Shown: positions 20,271 to 30,596, numbered from the stretch's first letter. The stretch is 31,606 nucleotides of DNA from Chara braunii (GCA_003427395.1 BFEA01000121.1:2670884-2702489); one strand, 5' to 3'. Numbers and translations: made by a program. Notes: a model not told the origin generated them from the letters alone.

Positions 20271-21650
20271 TGGTGCTGTTGCACCAATAGCAGCGGCCAT
20301 ACCGACTGCGCCACTTGCATTCGGCCTCGGTCAAGATGAACTTGACGCATGGTACTGGTTGTCCGTTTCCGGCCGGAGATGCGGTTTTCGCCTTCCCTTT
20401 TCCACGGGAGTTGTTGTTGCTTCGTGGCTGGACGCTGACCACCTGATCTCCCTCACGAGGTGTTGGGGTGACTGTCGGGTCTTCCACAAGGTTGTCCGGT
20501 TGGACTGCAACGACGGGCTGCGAACACGGACCAAATTTTCCTTTCTCCACATAGGCTGGCTGCCACGCGAAATTCTCGTGTGTAGCAGCCCGGTTGGTCT
20601 TGATGATCTCACGAGCCTTGTCGATAATTTCGGCAAAGGTCGTGTATTGTTTACGATCACCGATTGCGAGGCTCAAGGCGGCACACGACCGGTTGTAGAA
20701 CTCCCGGCGCAGATGCGAAAATGGCAAGTCGAGATTGGGTGTTGCCACAATTTTTTGCCATTCCGTGAGCCACTCGCGTGTCGGTGTGTTGCCTTGAGTC
20801 ATGGCGAAGAGGCGGTCGATGGCGAGCGTCGGGGCGTCATCAACAATGAACCGCTTCTTTCATTCCCTTGTCAGATCTTCCCAAGAGATCTTTTGGTGCA
20901 GGTCGGCGACCTGGACTCCGTGGATAGTTGCCATGTGGCTAAGCCAGGTCTGGCATCCACCCTTGGCGTTGAGGAAAAACGCCCAGATGTACAAGTGGTC
21001 GGGGACTCGATGAATCCGAAGCTCCGTCGTAAAACCCTGCCACCAGGGGACCAGGTCCTTATGAGTATAGTCATCAAACTTTTCGATCCGGAGCGTCGCC
21101 ATCTTGTACTCCCACGATGCACTGGTGTTGCCATCGTTGTCGAGCGGCTGGTGTAGTTGCCGAACCTTGTTCTTCAAGGTGTCGAGCCGCTCGCTGATGG
21201 AGGCTGGTGCGGCGAAAGTGCTAATGTCGCCGAGCATCGCGAGTATATGGTCGAGTTGTTGCTCCAACTGGCGGGTTGAGGCTGCATTGCTGGGTTCGCC
21301 AGCATCTGGTCTTGGTGCTTCTTGCTCGAAGTCGTGTACACAAGTATGAAGTACCCGTGTGGCATCCTCGTGCATGTCCTTTTGGCTCCGCACTGCCTGT
21401 CGGAGATTCTTCAGTTCCTGGTGCTGTTTCTCTAACTCGGACTGCAGGTGGTTACAAGTATAAACCAACCGGGTCACGAGTTTGGAAAGAAACTCCTTGT
21501 GTTGCTCTTCCGGTGTCACGTCGTCTTGGCCCTCGGATGGTTCAAAATGTCAGAACTTGAGCCTGTTGATGTTGGCGGCTTCGTGCTGCTGCAGCAGATC
21601 TTCGGCCTGCCTGCGCGTCAGCTGCGGCCTGTCTCGGTTCGGGGTCAAAT
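20242..21650 (-). pseudogene. Element 1 Gag (main part)
   Basis: Gag forms the particle that packages element RNA. From the right it reads RRQAEDLLQQHEAANINRLKF, a stop, HFEPSEGQDDVTPEEQHKEFLSKLVTRLVYTC, a long coiled-coil-like E/Q-rich region, then the capsid-like block KFDDYTHKDLVPWWQGFTTE, FLNAKGGCQTWLSHMA, ISWEDLTRE. A TGA at 20860-20862 stands where a Trp is expected (E-stop-KKRFIVDDAP). It continues with TREWLTEWQK and LRREFYNRSCAALSLAIGD and ends in a zinc knuckle, CYWCNSTKHKTSQC (C-x2-C-x4-H-x5-C), near 20260. The large plus-strand ORF at 20173-21156 is its antisense shadow. The protein style matches Gag sequences I associate with Chara. Confidence 0.85.
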
Positions 21651-21971
21651 TTTTTTTTTTTTTTTTTTTTTTTTGCCTGTTCTTGTTTTGGTTCAATGTT
21701 GGTGTGTGCCAAATTTTGTGTCATTTGGAGAATTGGAATTTCCTCTGTTAAGATTTCTGAAATTTGTCAATATTTCTGAAATTGAGATGTTGATGAAATT
21801 TCATGAAAATGCACTTTTGCCTTGCTGTTTTATATGTTTTTTATTTTTTATTTTTGGATTTTATTAGTATGGTCTCCACTCTACGAATTGGTGGCAAGTT
21901 TGATTAAAATGACCCTTCGGTTTTCATATAAATGGCATGGCAAGTGGTCTGAAAATTAGGGTCTCCATTAG
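21650..21971 (-). other. AT-rich segment with poly-A end inside Gag of element 1
   Basis: About 320 bp of AT-rich DNA splits Gag. Read on the minus strand it begins after GAGAAGG, has no coding potential and ends in a run of about 24 A (21650-21674 on plus). It could be an intron of the gag transcript, a poly-A-tailed short retroposon, or non-coding leader. No clear target duplication was seen. Confidence 0.45.
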
Positions 21972-22082
21972 TTAACCTTCTCTCCTGACCTGGCGCTGTT
22001 CCTCAACCTCGATCTGTGCGAGCTGATCTTGGATCCGCTGTCGAAACTTGGCAATGGACTCGCTGGCCAGTTGACCTGGCAT
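21972..22082 (-). pseudogene. Element 1 Gag N-terminal fragment
   Basis: ATG at 22082 gives MPGQLASESIAKFRQRIQDQLAQIEVEEQRQVRREG and a TAA. It reads as the amphipathic start of Gag and is cut off from the rest by the AT-rich segment. Upstream of the ATG (about 22095-22205) there is an irregular array of CAGCAGTGCCAC-type words on the minus strand. Confidence 0.5.
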
Positions 22083-23300
22083 GCCCGAAATTGAAATCGT
22101 CATGGTGGCGGGGCACTGCTGACATGACACTGCTACCGTGGTACTGCTGCTGTCGTGGCACTGCTACTGACCTGCCACTGTCGCCGTGGCACTGCTGCTG
22201 ACGTGACACTTACCACCGGGAAAGTAGGCCAAGGGCTGGGTGGGAGGGAAACGCAGGACGGTAACAAAACTGAACTTTCCATTCCTGGTCCTAATCAACA
22301 GAACAAAATAAAAAAATAAAAGAAGAGGATCCCCCCCCACTTTTTTTTTTTTTTGAATATCTGCAAGGAAAATGAGCGATAACGAACTTCAGAAATCAAA
22401 CAGCATCATACACATGAGACCAGATAGTCGTGACCTCGAACCAATAGCAGAATTGTATCACGAGTTCCACCAAATAAGAGCACAGCAAAAACTCATAATT
22501 GACAATGCTGGAATAGTCTCATCATCATCAACAAAGAACCAATGTCGATATCCTATCTGGCGCTAGGCGCCCAGACTACATATGGCAGATCCTATCTAGC
22601 CTATCTACAATGTCGCCGATGACGTCAACAGCTCCCCGAAGTATGAGCAGATCTCGGCCAATGTCGTTCGCCTCAAGCACCAGGTACGTCTCTCGTATCA
22701 CTCATAACCTCGATCCCCAACTCACAGATGCCACATGCACCCAAGGACCACCATGCGGCCCATCCAGCATACAGCAGTGCAGCTCGGCTATGGCTGACTG
22801 CTCCTTCCAGCTCGCCTGTGAGCGCGTGAGCGCTGGCCACCGTTAGCGCAGCAGCGCTTGCGCAGCATGCAGCCAGTGCCCAAATATCGAATGTGTGGGC
22901 AGGCCCTTTCCTAAATGGAAGTGGCCTGCCTGCTTTGCATGCAGCTTGGCTGCGCTGGGCCCCTGCCCAGAAGCTTCTGGTAGGCCCAGAGAGGCTGAGC
23001 CCCAAACCAAAGGAATCAGGCCCTCGGCCCGTGGTGGTTGTCCGTGTTCAACTGCCTGCGGCCTGTGTTCGGTCCATCTTGCAAATCTGGCCCAGGGCCT
23101 GCCTCGGTTACATTAAAAAAGAGGCAGCCTAGGCCTGGGCGTTCTCAACCAACTGGCGCTGCGCAACTGATTGAATTTACCCAGTTGCGTGGCGACCCCA
23201 AAACAGGCCTGTAGGCCCTGGGTCGAGCCTTCCGTCACTTAGGGCGGCCGACCATACAGAGAATAGGGCCCGGTAGGGCAGATCGAGGCCTTGAGCCTCG
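22083..23300. other. Stretch between the two retrotransposons
   Basis: 22095-22205 has repeated TGGCACTGCTGCTG words. 22340-22354 is a T run. 22860-23300 is GC-rich with many GGCC and GGCCC words. On the minus strand this last part follows element 2 and a purine tract (23300-23315), so it is where the 3' LTR of element 2 should be. I found no second copy near 29.7 kb to confirm it. Confidence 0.45.
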
Positions 23301-23301
23301 C

Positions 23302-23315
23302 ATTCCCTCCTCCAT
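23302..23315 (-). other. Possible polypurine tract of element 2
   Basis: On the minus strand ATGGAGGAGGGAATG lies 30-45 bp after the end of pol. Plus-strand priming tracts of Ty3/Gypsy elements sit here, directly before the 3' LTR. Without an LTR pair this is only positional evidence. Confidence 0.35.
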
Positions 23316-23347
23316 AGTTCGCTAGTCCTCTGACAAGTTCAATTAAT

Positions 23348-24557
23348 CTAGCGCTTTCCTTTCTGCAGCAATTTCTCATAGTGGGCGACAACCTGCGGTT
23401 CGGTCTGCATCAGTTCCTCTCGTGTGAACCATCTATCCTCCTTTGGATCAGTGTGATGTCTGAACCAAACTCTGTACTGCAGATTCAGCTTCAAAGGACA
23501 TCCCCTGCTTGTCGGTCTTGGAACCGGTATTTCCTTGTGGTCCACGATGTTGTCGATGTCGACCTCTCCATCCATGGTTGGGGGCAGCATTGAGCGACGA
23601 GTGGGAAACTGATCAGTTTCTTCGAATGGTGCAAGCTTAGCGGCGTGAAAAACAGGGTAGGTACAAAGGTGTCCAGGGATCCGAATAACATATGAGGGTC
23701 CGTCTGGTTCATTCCCAACTACATCCAGAACCTCCCATGGTCCAAAATACTGTGGCATGAGCTTACGGGAAGTCACGTGCTCCTGTCCCAGTTCAGAAGC
23801 CTTGACCCAGACTCTGCCCCCTACCTGAAATGTAGATGGGCGGCGGTGTTTGTTCTCATATTCGATCATCGCCACCTGTGCTTTGTGCATGTGTTCTACA
23901 GCATGCTGCATATGCTTCTCATATCTATAAGCAAATTCCAAAGTTCCTAGAACAGCAATGGGTTGATTGTCAGGTAACAGAAAGTCAAGAGGGAGTCCAG
24001 GTTTGAACGTTAGTAGTAGGCTGTTAGGATATACTTCCGTAGCACTGTGAACTGCGTTGTTGTACAGGCTGGCAATGAGAGCGAGCTTCTCATCCCAGTC
24101 CACTTGATTAGGCTTAATGTAATGCTGCAGCAAGTGTTGGACAGCGCGGTTCATCTACTCTGCCTGTCCATTTGCCTCCGGATGGTGTCCAGATGTCATC
24201 TGCAGCTGCGTTCCTTGTTCGACAGTTGCGGGCTTCCACAAATCACTGGTGAATCGGACATCTCTGTCGCTGATTATAGACTTCGGTAGGCCAAAGTCTC
24301 TAACCCTGTTGTCCTTAAATAGTCTGATCACGTACTCAGTCTTTGTTGTTTCTGACATTGTTACTAATCTAGCATACTTACTAAATCTACCCACAATGAC
24401 GTAGATGTACCTCATGCCACTCTTGCTGGTAACTAGCGTATCCATGAAATCCATGGACAAGCTTTCACCAGGCCTTTCCAGAATGGGAAGAGGCTTGAGG
24501 AACCCAAGAGGAGCTTGTGTTTGGGGCTTGTCACGTTGACAAACTTGACAATCTCAA
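23348..24557 (-). pseudogene. Element 2 integrase and chromodomain-like tail
   Basis: The core has Asp in SMDFMDTL, Asp in ISDRDVRF and Glu in PEANGQAE, with 35 residues between the last two (DD35E). A TAG at 24155-24157 separates AE from MNRAVQHLLQHYIKPNQ in the same frame, where Q is expected. The C-terminal part reads RRPSTFQVGGRVWVKASELGQ, RKLMPQYFGPWEVLDVV, GPSYVIRIPGHLCTYPVFHAAKLAPF, then PPTMDGEVDIDNIVDHKEI and YRVWFRHHTDPKEDRWFTREEL, a chromodomain-like tail. Only one stop lies inside it from the core to the end. The normal terminator is at 23348. Confidence 0.88.
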
Positions 24558-24843
24558 CATACAGTTTGGCATCTCTCATCATCGACGACCACCAGAACCG
24601 TTGCAACAGATTTGTTGCAGTCTTTCTATACCCAAAATGTCCGGTGGCATCATGACACTCGCCTAAAAATAAACTACACAAAGACTCCCGATTAGGCACA
24701 CAAAGACGTTTATTCCCGACTTTCTCAAGGAACAGCAGACCATTGATCAACTCAAACTCTTCAGACGTAGGTTTATCCTTCGCCTCGAGTCTGCATATGA
24801 TCTCTGACATGAATGGGTCATCGCGATAGGCTTCCACCAAGGA
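24433..24843 (-). pseudogene. Element 2 integrase N-terminal zinc domain and linker
   Basis: It reads FMSEIICRLEAKDKPTSEEFELINGLLFLEKVGNKRLCVPN, then GECHDATGHFGYRKTATNLLQRFWW with the two zinc-binding His. After YVEI the frame is lost: the sequence needs one extra base near 24557 to read CQVCQRDKPQTQAPLG, the two zinc-binding Cys. A single-base deletion therefore disrupts the HHCC motif and puts the catalytic core in another frame. Confidence 0.85.
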
Positions 24844-25323
24844 CTAAGTAACATCGTCCGCAAGCCCAAATTCAGTGACCAGCGCACCGAGAAAATCTGG
24901 CCTACGTGACAGCGCATCAGCAACCTTGTTGTACTCCCCCTTGATGTACTAGGGTTCGAAGTCATACTGCTCGTTGACTTCGATCCAATGCTTCAGAGCG
25001 TCGGAGAGTACCTGTTGAGTCTTCATCCATCTCAGGGTCTGATGATCAGTCCTGACATAGAAGAAGTGACCTACGAGGTAGTGCCTCCAATGGGTGAGCG
25101 CCTTCTAGATCGCATCGAGCTCCTTCTCATAGGTGGACTTGGCCAACTTTTGAGAGGGCATCTTTTTGGACATGTACTCTACCGGCCTCAACTTCTTCCC
25201 CTCCTGCTGCGCAAGTACGACACCAATGCCATATTGGCTGGCATCCATAGTCACAACGAAAGGTTAGTCAGGATCAAGAAGTTTCAAGACCTCATGGTGT
25301 GTCAACGCATGCTTCAGATGTCA
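24844..25323 (-). pseudogene. Element 2 RNase H
   Basis: In the same frame as reverse transcriptase but closed by stops at 24844, 24949, 25105, 25264 and 25321 (plus-strand positions of the codons), so it does not show as an ORF. Translation through them gives LLDPD, FVVTMDASQYGIGVVLAQQEG, LRPVEYMSKKMPSQKLAKSTYEKELDAI, KALTHWRHYLVG, FFYVRTDHQTLRWMKTQ and GEYNKVADALSRRPDFLGALVTEFGL. Active-site Asp residues in MDAS and RTDHQ are visible. Three of the stops are TAG where Gln is plausible. Confidence 0.8.
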
Positions 25324-25998
25324 GAAAGCAGCCTCACACCTGCCTGTCCACTCCCATGGGGTGTCAAGGCGTGTCAGGTCCATTAAAGGGGCGGCCACTA
25401 TACTATAATTCTGAATAAAGTTGCGGTAGTAGCCTGTCATCCCTAAGAAGGACCTCATCTCAGTCACAGACTGAGGACGCGGCCAGTCACGAATGCTGGC
25501 CACCTTCACGTCATCAGGCTTCAATCCCTCTATGGAAATCTCATGGCCCAAGTACAAGATACGGGTGCGGCCAAACTCGCACTTCTCGCCTTTAATCTTG
25601 AACTTAAATTGTCGAAGGAGACTAAGGACTTTGTCTAAGTGCGCTATATGCTCCTCAACAGTCCTACTGAAGATAAGTATGTCATCGAGGTACACGATGA
25701 CAAACTTGTCCAAGTAGTATTGAAAGATCCGGTTCATTGCGTGTTGAAAGGTGTTAGGAGCATTGCAAAGGCCAAAAGGCATCACCATAAACTCGTCCAG
25801 ACTGTACCTGGTCTGAAAGGTTGTTTTATGTTGATCCTCAGGTCGGATTGCAATTTGATGGTACCCGGACTTCATATCTATCTTACTGAAGTACCGACAC
25901 CCTTGCACTTGGTCCAACACATCATCTATGCGTGGTAGGGGCTCTGCATTCTTCACAGTGATGGCATTGAGGCCCCTATAATCAGTGCACATCCTCAA
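25321..25998 (-). pseudogene. Element 2 reverse transcriptase (catalytic part)
   Basis: 226 codons without a stop. The start follows the segment CTDYRGLNAITVKNAEPLPRIDD. Motif A is FSKIDMKSGYHQIAIRPED (Asp41 of the ORF), motif B is MVMPFGLCNAPNTFQHAMN and motif C is FVIVYLDDILIFSRT (Asp105 and Asp106), so the catalytic triad is intact. The primer-grip and thumb region GEKCEFGRTRILYLGHEIS and the SVTEMRSFLGMTGYYRNFIQNYS block follow. It was part of a larger polyprotein and does not start at an ATG of its own. Confidence 0.93.
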
Positions 25999-26034
25999 AG
26001 TCCCCCCCTTCTTTGGTACGAATAAGATTGGCGA

Positions 26035-26439
26035 TCAGTAAGGGGAGACACTCGACCGGATCCAACCCTTCTCTATGAGATCCTTGAGTTGCCGACGAAG
26101 CTCATTGAGATCACCTGGAGACATCCGATATATCCTACCCTTCGGAATGCTAGAGCCTGGGATAATCTCTATCGTGTGGACGACCTCCCTCTCAACAACC
26201 CCTTTCAGCTCTTCAAATAGATCAGGGTATCTAGCGACCACTCTCTCTATCTCTGGAGGCGTTTTCACCGGCTCACCTTCTACAGAGACATACACTAAGT
26301 ACATACCCTCCTCCAGATTTTGCTTATAATAATTATAGAACACGACCGCACACATACATTCGTAGGACTCGATCAGACTACTAGCCTTAAACTTACGTAA
26401 TTTGACGGTCCCCCCACCTGACAAAGTGTGCTTGACCAC
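26035..26439 (-). pseudogene. Element 2 RT N-terminal part
   Basis: It contains KLRKFKASSLIESYEC, YYNKQNLEEGMYLVYVSV, TPPEIERVVARYPDLFEELKGVVEREVVHTIEIIPGSSIPKGRIYRMSP and LNELRRQLKDLIEKGWIRSSVSPY, the standard lead-in to Ty3/Gypsy reverse transcriptase. A TGA at 26035-26037 replaces the Gly expected in SPYGSP. Reading through it, the frame continues SPILFVPKKGGTLRMCTDYR. Confidence 0.88.
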
Positions 26440-26448
26440 TTTTCGGTC

Positions 26449-26983
26449 CTAGTCAAACTGGGGCTGTGCAACTGAAAGATAGTACATACCGAACAAGATG
26501 TCCATTGGGAGATCATCACTGACTAGGAACGAGACGTGATGTCTCAGTTCCCCTCCCATGAAGGGGAAAAGACACTCAATGTCTTTGAGGTAATCATTGA
26601 CTACCATGCGCTGTTTATTGGCACAGGTCGACTCCATAGGTCGACTCCATAGGTCGACTCAGGCGTTGCACTTGCCCATGTAAGCGCAGCCTCTCAACGC
26701 ACGCGCAACTAATGAAGTTCCGCGCCGAGCAAGTGTCATAATAGGCCTTGGCCTTGCAACCGCCGATGACTACCTCGTCGACGAACATCTCACTCTTAGG
26801 GGCTTTAGCCGATGCCGTCCAAGAAGCTAGCGGGTCTGATTTAGACCACTCCTCCTCTAGCTCCTCTAAGGACTCAAACACATTCATCGAACAGAGGCTC
26901 GATGGGTCTGAATGTGTTTGCGGGAGGTCAACGGAGTCAGTAGCTTGGGCCATCCCTCGAGATGGTGAGGGTGTTTCCACCAC
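26449..26983 (-). pseudogene. Element 2 protease, with 13-bp triplication
   Basis: The first half (from 26983) reads WTASAKAPKSEMFVDEVVIGGCKAKAYYDTCSARNFISCACVERLRLHGQVQRLSRPMEST, with the active-site-like DTCSA. The second half (from 26637, in another frame) reads DYLKDIECLFPFMGGELRHHVSFLVSDDLPMDILFGMYYL, the second protease motif. Between them a 13-bp unit AGGTCGACTCCAT occurs three times in tandem (26625-26660). The two extra copies add 26 bp, which would explain the frame difference. Confidence 0.8.
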
Positions 26984-27012
26984 CTCGACCCTAGCAGAAA
27001 CGGCTACTATTC

Positions 27013-28212
27013 CTACTGGCCCGGTGTGTTTCCCGGAGCGGTGCCAGAAGGCCCAGAACTACTGGCCACATTGCTACCTACGGGAGCGGAGGATCCCAAC
27101 GCCTGCCCCAGCGTAGGCGGGATCGTTTCGGTCACCTTTTTGTTCCGGCACTTGAACTGATTATGGCCATATTGGCTACAACGGATATAAGCCTGCAGGG
27201 TGTAGCGTTCCTTCCACACGTCCTCTGTTACACCCGCTTTCTCCCATGGAGGAGTGTTGGGGTCAAGTTGACTCCTAGACCGGGAGACTCCACGACGTCT
27301 ACCGGTCGCCTTACCTTTCTGTACCTAGGCCGCAACTACTCCACCCCCTGAAGCCTCTACGCTGCCCGCCTCTGTACCTACTCCCTTCTGGAAGTTGTCA
27401 TCTAACTCGATGGTCGAACCATCGCTATCGACAAACATAATACGGCCTTTCGCCTTCCAATTGCGAGGCAATGATTTTTTCCTACCATCCGTCGTGGGTG
27501 TTTGTCCATGCCCTATCTTTGCTTCTAAGTCTAGGGCCTTCTTGCTGAACGAGGGGAAGTTGTGCATATTGATATTGGTCTCACTTGCCAACTGATTCCT
27601 GAGAGGCAAAGGAAAGCATCTCAGGTATGAGGTGAGTAAGACTTGGGGGTCGTAGCGCACTCCAGGAACACAGATCAGACGCTCTACTGCGCCCGTAGCC
27701 TCCCTTACTGACTTGAACTGCCTGTTGTTCAGGGTTAGGATCGCGTCAGTGGCCTCTTGAGCCTCCTGAGGATCATGCTACCTATCTTCCACCAGCTTGA
27801 GGAGGTCATCCAGTTTTTGGTTGACTGCCCATGCGCGGAAGTCATGACTGTATCCCTGTAACTGCACTAAACCACTCAACCATTTTGCTGCACTCCCCTC
27901 TAAATAGGAGGCAGCCACAAACACTTCCTCGTGCAGCAAGGTTAATTTACACTTGACATAGACTGGCACTAACCTCAACCATGTGTTGAGGTCCTCGCCC
28001 CTCTTGTCCCTTGAAAAAGGTTTGGGAGAGGCGATGGCTGTCTTTGGAACCCACTGGGTTTGTCCCGGTACCTGTCCCACTCCAGGCTGTGGACCTTGGG
28101 GAGTAGGCTGCTGCACTAGCCGCTGCTGGGGCTGTGTACCCTGCGGCTGTGCAGGCTGCGAGACAACAGGCTGCCCGGTTATGGCAACCTGTGACGGAGG
28201 TAAGGAATACAC
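27013..28212 (-). pseudogene. Element 2 Gag (capsid and zinc-knuckle part)
   Basis: One frame broken by a few stops. From 28212 it reads a P/Q-rich linker, then TQWVPKTAIASPKPFSRDKRGEDLNTWLRLVPVYVKCKLTLLHEEVFVAASYLEGSAAKWLSGLVQLQGYS, the capsid-like domain of retrotransposon Gag. 27325-27660 gives LLTSYLRCFPLPLRNQLASETN and MHNFPSFSKKALDLEAKIG. At about 27165 a degenerate zinc knuckle, CSQYGHNQFKC, has Tyr in place of the second Cys. The last part is rich in S, G, P and T. Confidence 0.82.
27806..28063 (-). repeat. Gag capsid segment, copy A
   Basis: 258 bp closely matching 28497-28738 in direct orientation, about 690 bp apart. It carries 16 more bp than copy B near one end. Confidence 0.9.
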
Positions 28213-28776
28213 TGATTTTACAGGAACATGTACACTAGGACTTGCTGAGAACCCTCCTGTTTATGGCATACCTAGGGAAGCGGCTTGGACCGATGTTGGA
28301 GAGACATATGGGGATACCCCAGTCACCGGTGTGACAAAAGGAGGAGGATGTACAATGGGCCAGGCACCCGGCCCGGACGGCGATGGAGCTGTCTGCGCTC
28401 GCCCGACCAAAACAGCCAGATTCTACTGGATGTCCTGTAAGAGAGCCGTCTGGTGGTCTTGCATTTCTACTACATCTAGCAAGACTGCACGCAGAGTCAT
28501 CCAGTTTTTGGTTGACTGCCCGCTATATCCCTGTAACTGCACTAAACCACTCAACCATCTTGCTGCACTCCCCTCTAAATAGGAGGCAGCCACAAACACT
28601 TCGTCGTGCGGCAAGGTTAATTTACACTTGACATAGACTGGCACTGACCTCAACCATGTGTTGAGGTCCTCGCCCCTCTTGTCCCCTGAAAAAGGTTTGG
28701 GAGAGGCGACAGCCGTCTTCGGAACCCACTGGGTTTGTATCCTGTCGTCCTCGCTAGTGGTATCCCTGTCGCTCAT
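28213..28776 (-). pseudogene. Element 2 Gag N-terminus with inserted duplicate capsid segment
   Basis: ATG at 28776 starts MSDRDTTSEDDR. The sequence then switches to a second copy of the capsid segment (TQWVPKTAVASPKPFSGDKRGEDLNTWLRSVPVYVKCK... LQGYS) and returns to LRAVLLDVVEMQDHQTALLQDIQ, a stop, then NLAVLVGRAQTAPSPSGPGAWPI. Without the duplicate, EDDR would join the ALLDVV coiled-coil-like stretch, the likely original order. The frame is kept across the insertion. Confidence 0.78.
28497..28738 (-). repeat. Gag capsid segment, copy B
   Basis: 242 bp, roughly 95 percent identical by eye to 27806-28063. It sits inside the N-terminal part of Gag. Confidence 0.9.
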
Positions 28777-29723
28777 AAGCTACAAAACTATACACAATCT
28801 GCACTAGGTCACTCTCTGATGCCTACCATAACGTAGTGCATAGACCGATTTAAAATAATTAAATAATTCATCGGTGGCTAAATCAGAGTATATACATTTG
28901 GGTCCAACAGGTAAGTTCAAATTCCTACAAACGAAACTATTTTGACTTTGACTAGTTCGCAAACAGAAAGCACAAGGAACAGAAAACAGTTCTAACTATG
29001 TTGTCTGTCATATGTTAATGGTTGTACATCTGACTAATAAAAATAAAAATAGAATCATTTGTTGGGTCTGTTTGCAGAATTGAATCTTGCCCGAACTTAT
29101 CACCTGGAATCTACCCCTCCCTCATTTCTTCCTAAATGTCTCTTGTCGTCAACGTCCCTGAGTAATCCGGAACAGCGTGCGTGTCTAAAGGTGTGCACAC
29201 GGCCCACCCCTGTGCCCCGAGTCCTGCTGAGTTGGCCAGCCCTGCACCGTATTTATCCTCGTGTGCAGCGAGCCTTACACCGATCGATTGGTTGATCAGG
29301 AGGCGTTTTTATGGACGGCCCCCGAAGTCCTCAGGAATTATTTAACGTCGCAAACAGGACAACGATCACAGCCAATGGAAGGTCCCCGCCGGTACTTAGA
29401 TGTCCGGTACTCGTCTTTCCCATAGGGCTGGCCTCCCGGTGGGTTTGCATGGTGACTGTGACCAAGTGCTTCATCCAGGGCCCTTCAGATAGCACCGCCC
29501 TCTCCTTCCAGATGCTCCACGTGAACACTGACGACTCTCAAGGTTGAGCGCACACGACTCCTCACATGAGAGGACTCTCAAAACAGAACACATCCTCACG
29601 GTAAGAAGTGTCGAAGAGGGTAGATAAGGTTAGGTGCAACGTACCTCAAAATAGTTGCCCCCAACCACAAATATTCTAAATTTCTCACTAGATGACCCGA
29701 TGCCAATTGTGATGACCAATCAT
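28777..29723. other. Leader-side stretch of element 2 without a gene
   Basis: On the minus strand this is the sequence upstream of the Gag ATG. No protein is recognisable. Near 29690-29712 the minus strand reads ATTGGCATCGGGTCATC, which resembles a tRNA-like primer-binding region only loosely. An expected 5' LTR to its right was not recognised, and the TIR element 29724-31084 is inserted here. Confidence 0.4.
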
Positions 29724-30242
29724 CATAGTTGCGGCGCACCTCGGTGCGCAGATTTGCGCACGATTTGCGCACCACGCGCAGCGCACCAAAGCGCAGCGCA
29801 CTTGAAAAATTAGGTCACAAAAAAAAAAAAAAGTAGGGGTTTCATAATTTCTTAGGGCCCCCAACTCGACAAAAATGTTAAACTCACCACGCAAGCTCGC
29901 AAACCAGCCGCGCCCACGGCCCAAACTTTTCTTTTGGGTAAGGGCTGCCGAAATTTCAATTTCCGCAGGCCCTTCCCCCAAAAGTTTTATTATAGCGAGG
30001 CACAAAATAGGGATCATTCCAACTTTTGTTTTAGGCGGGTATGAAAGTTGTCCTTCCCGCTGCCTTCTGCAAATCCCACACAGTAGTGGGTGAGTTCGCA
30101 AGAAGGGGCAGTCGCCTACTAACAACCAGCCCCGCGAAATCTCGTAGAATTCACAAATTACATGTTCTATCGCCAGCCGACCACCAATATATGCTGAAGA
30201 TTGGCGTTCAGGTCCCCATGTCGGCAGTTATGGGTCGGCAGT

Positions 30243-30596
30243 TTTGTTTTTGTTTTCTTACGAATACTTCAAGTGGGGATGCACAAACGACAGAGCATAT
30301 GGCGGTGTATGGTTCCATATTTTCGCATAAGATTCATTATGCCTGGTGCTCTCTCGTTTTTTTGTTTTTGTTTTCTTACGAATACTTCAAGTGGGGATGC
30401 ACAAAAGACATAGCATATGGCGGTGTATGGTTCCATGTTTTCGCANAAGATTCATTATGCCCGTGGCTCTCTCGTTTTTTTGTTTTTGTTTTCTTACGAA
30501 TACTTCAAGTGGGGATGCACAAAAGACATAGCATATGGCGGTGTATGGTTCCATGTTTTCGCAAAAGATTTATTCTACTAATATTATATACATTTG
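30243..30596 (+). repeat. Three near-identical 118-bp tandem copies
   Basis: Copies start at 30243, 30361 and 30479 with the word TTTGTTTTTGTTTTCTTACG, each followed by GGGGATGCACAAA and GGCGGTGTATGGTTCCAT. Few differences separate them, so the array is recent or being homogenised. One undetermined base (N) lies in the second copy at 30446. Confidence 0.95.

Larger units (their letters stand above)
16289..22082 (-). mobile_element. Ty3/Gypsy retrotransposon, element 1 (decayed)
   Basis: The Gag, protease, reverse transcriptase, RNase H, integrase and chromodomain-like order reads right to left, which defines the Ty3/Gypsy (chromovirus-like) class. The frame changes at about 20.25, 18.9, 17.9 and 16.9 kb, and several stops and a deletion are present. 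I compared 15.8-16.4 kb with 21.6-23.3 kb by eye and saw no matching LTRs, so the ends are the coding limits only and the LTRs may be lost or too diverged. Confidence 0.85.
23348..28776 (-). mobile_element. Ty3/Gypsy retrotransposon, element 2
   Basis: The Gag, protease, RT, RNase H, integrase and chromodomain-like order is read right to left from ATG at 28776 to the stop at 23348. Most pieces are still in one frame (28776 to about 24557), interrupted by single stops, a frame change around the protease and a 1-nt frameshift in the integrase zinc motif. It belongs to a different lineage from element 1, because the protein sequences differ throughout. LTRs were not found. It is better preserved than element 1 but cannot make an intact polyprotein. 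Confidence 0.9.

Noticed and set aside
20173-21156. 327-codon plus-strand ORF
   Set aside because: It is antisense to Gag of element 1, whose domains and zinc knuckle are clear on the minus strand.
15843-23300. LTR pair for element 1
   Set aside because: Comparison by eye of the flanks showed no shared direct repeat. A computed self-alignment would be needed to exclude diverged LTRs.
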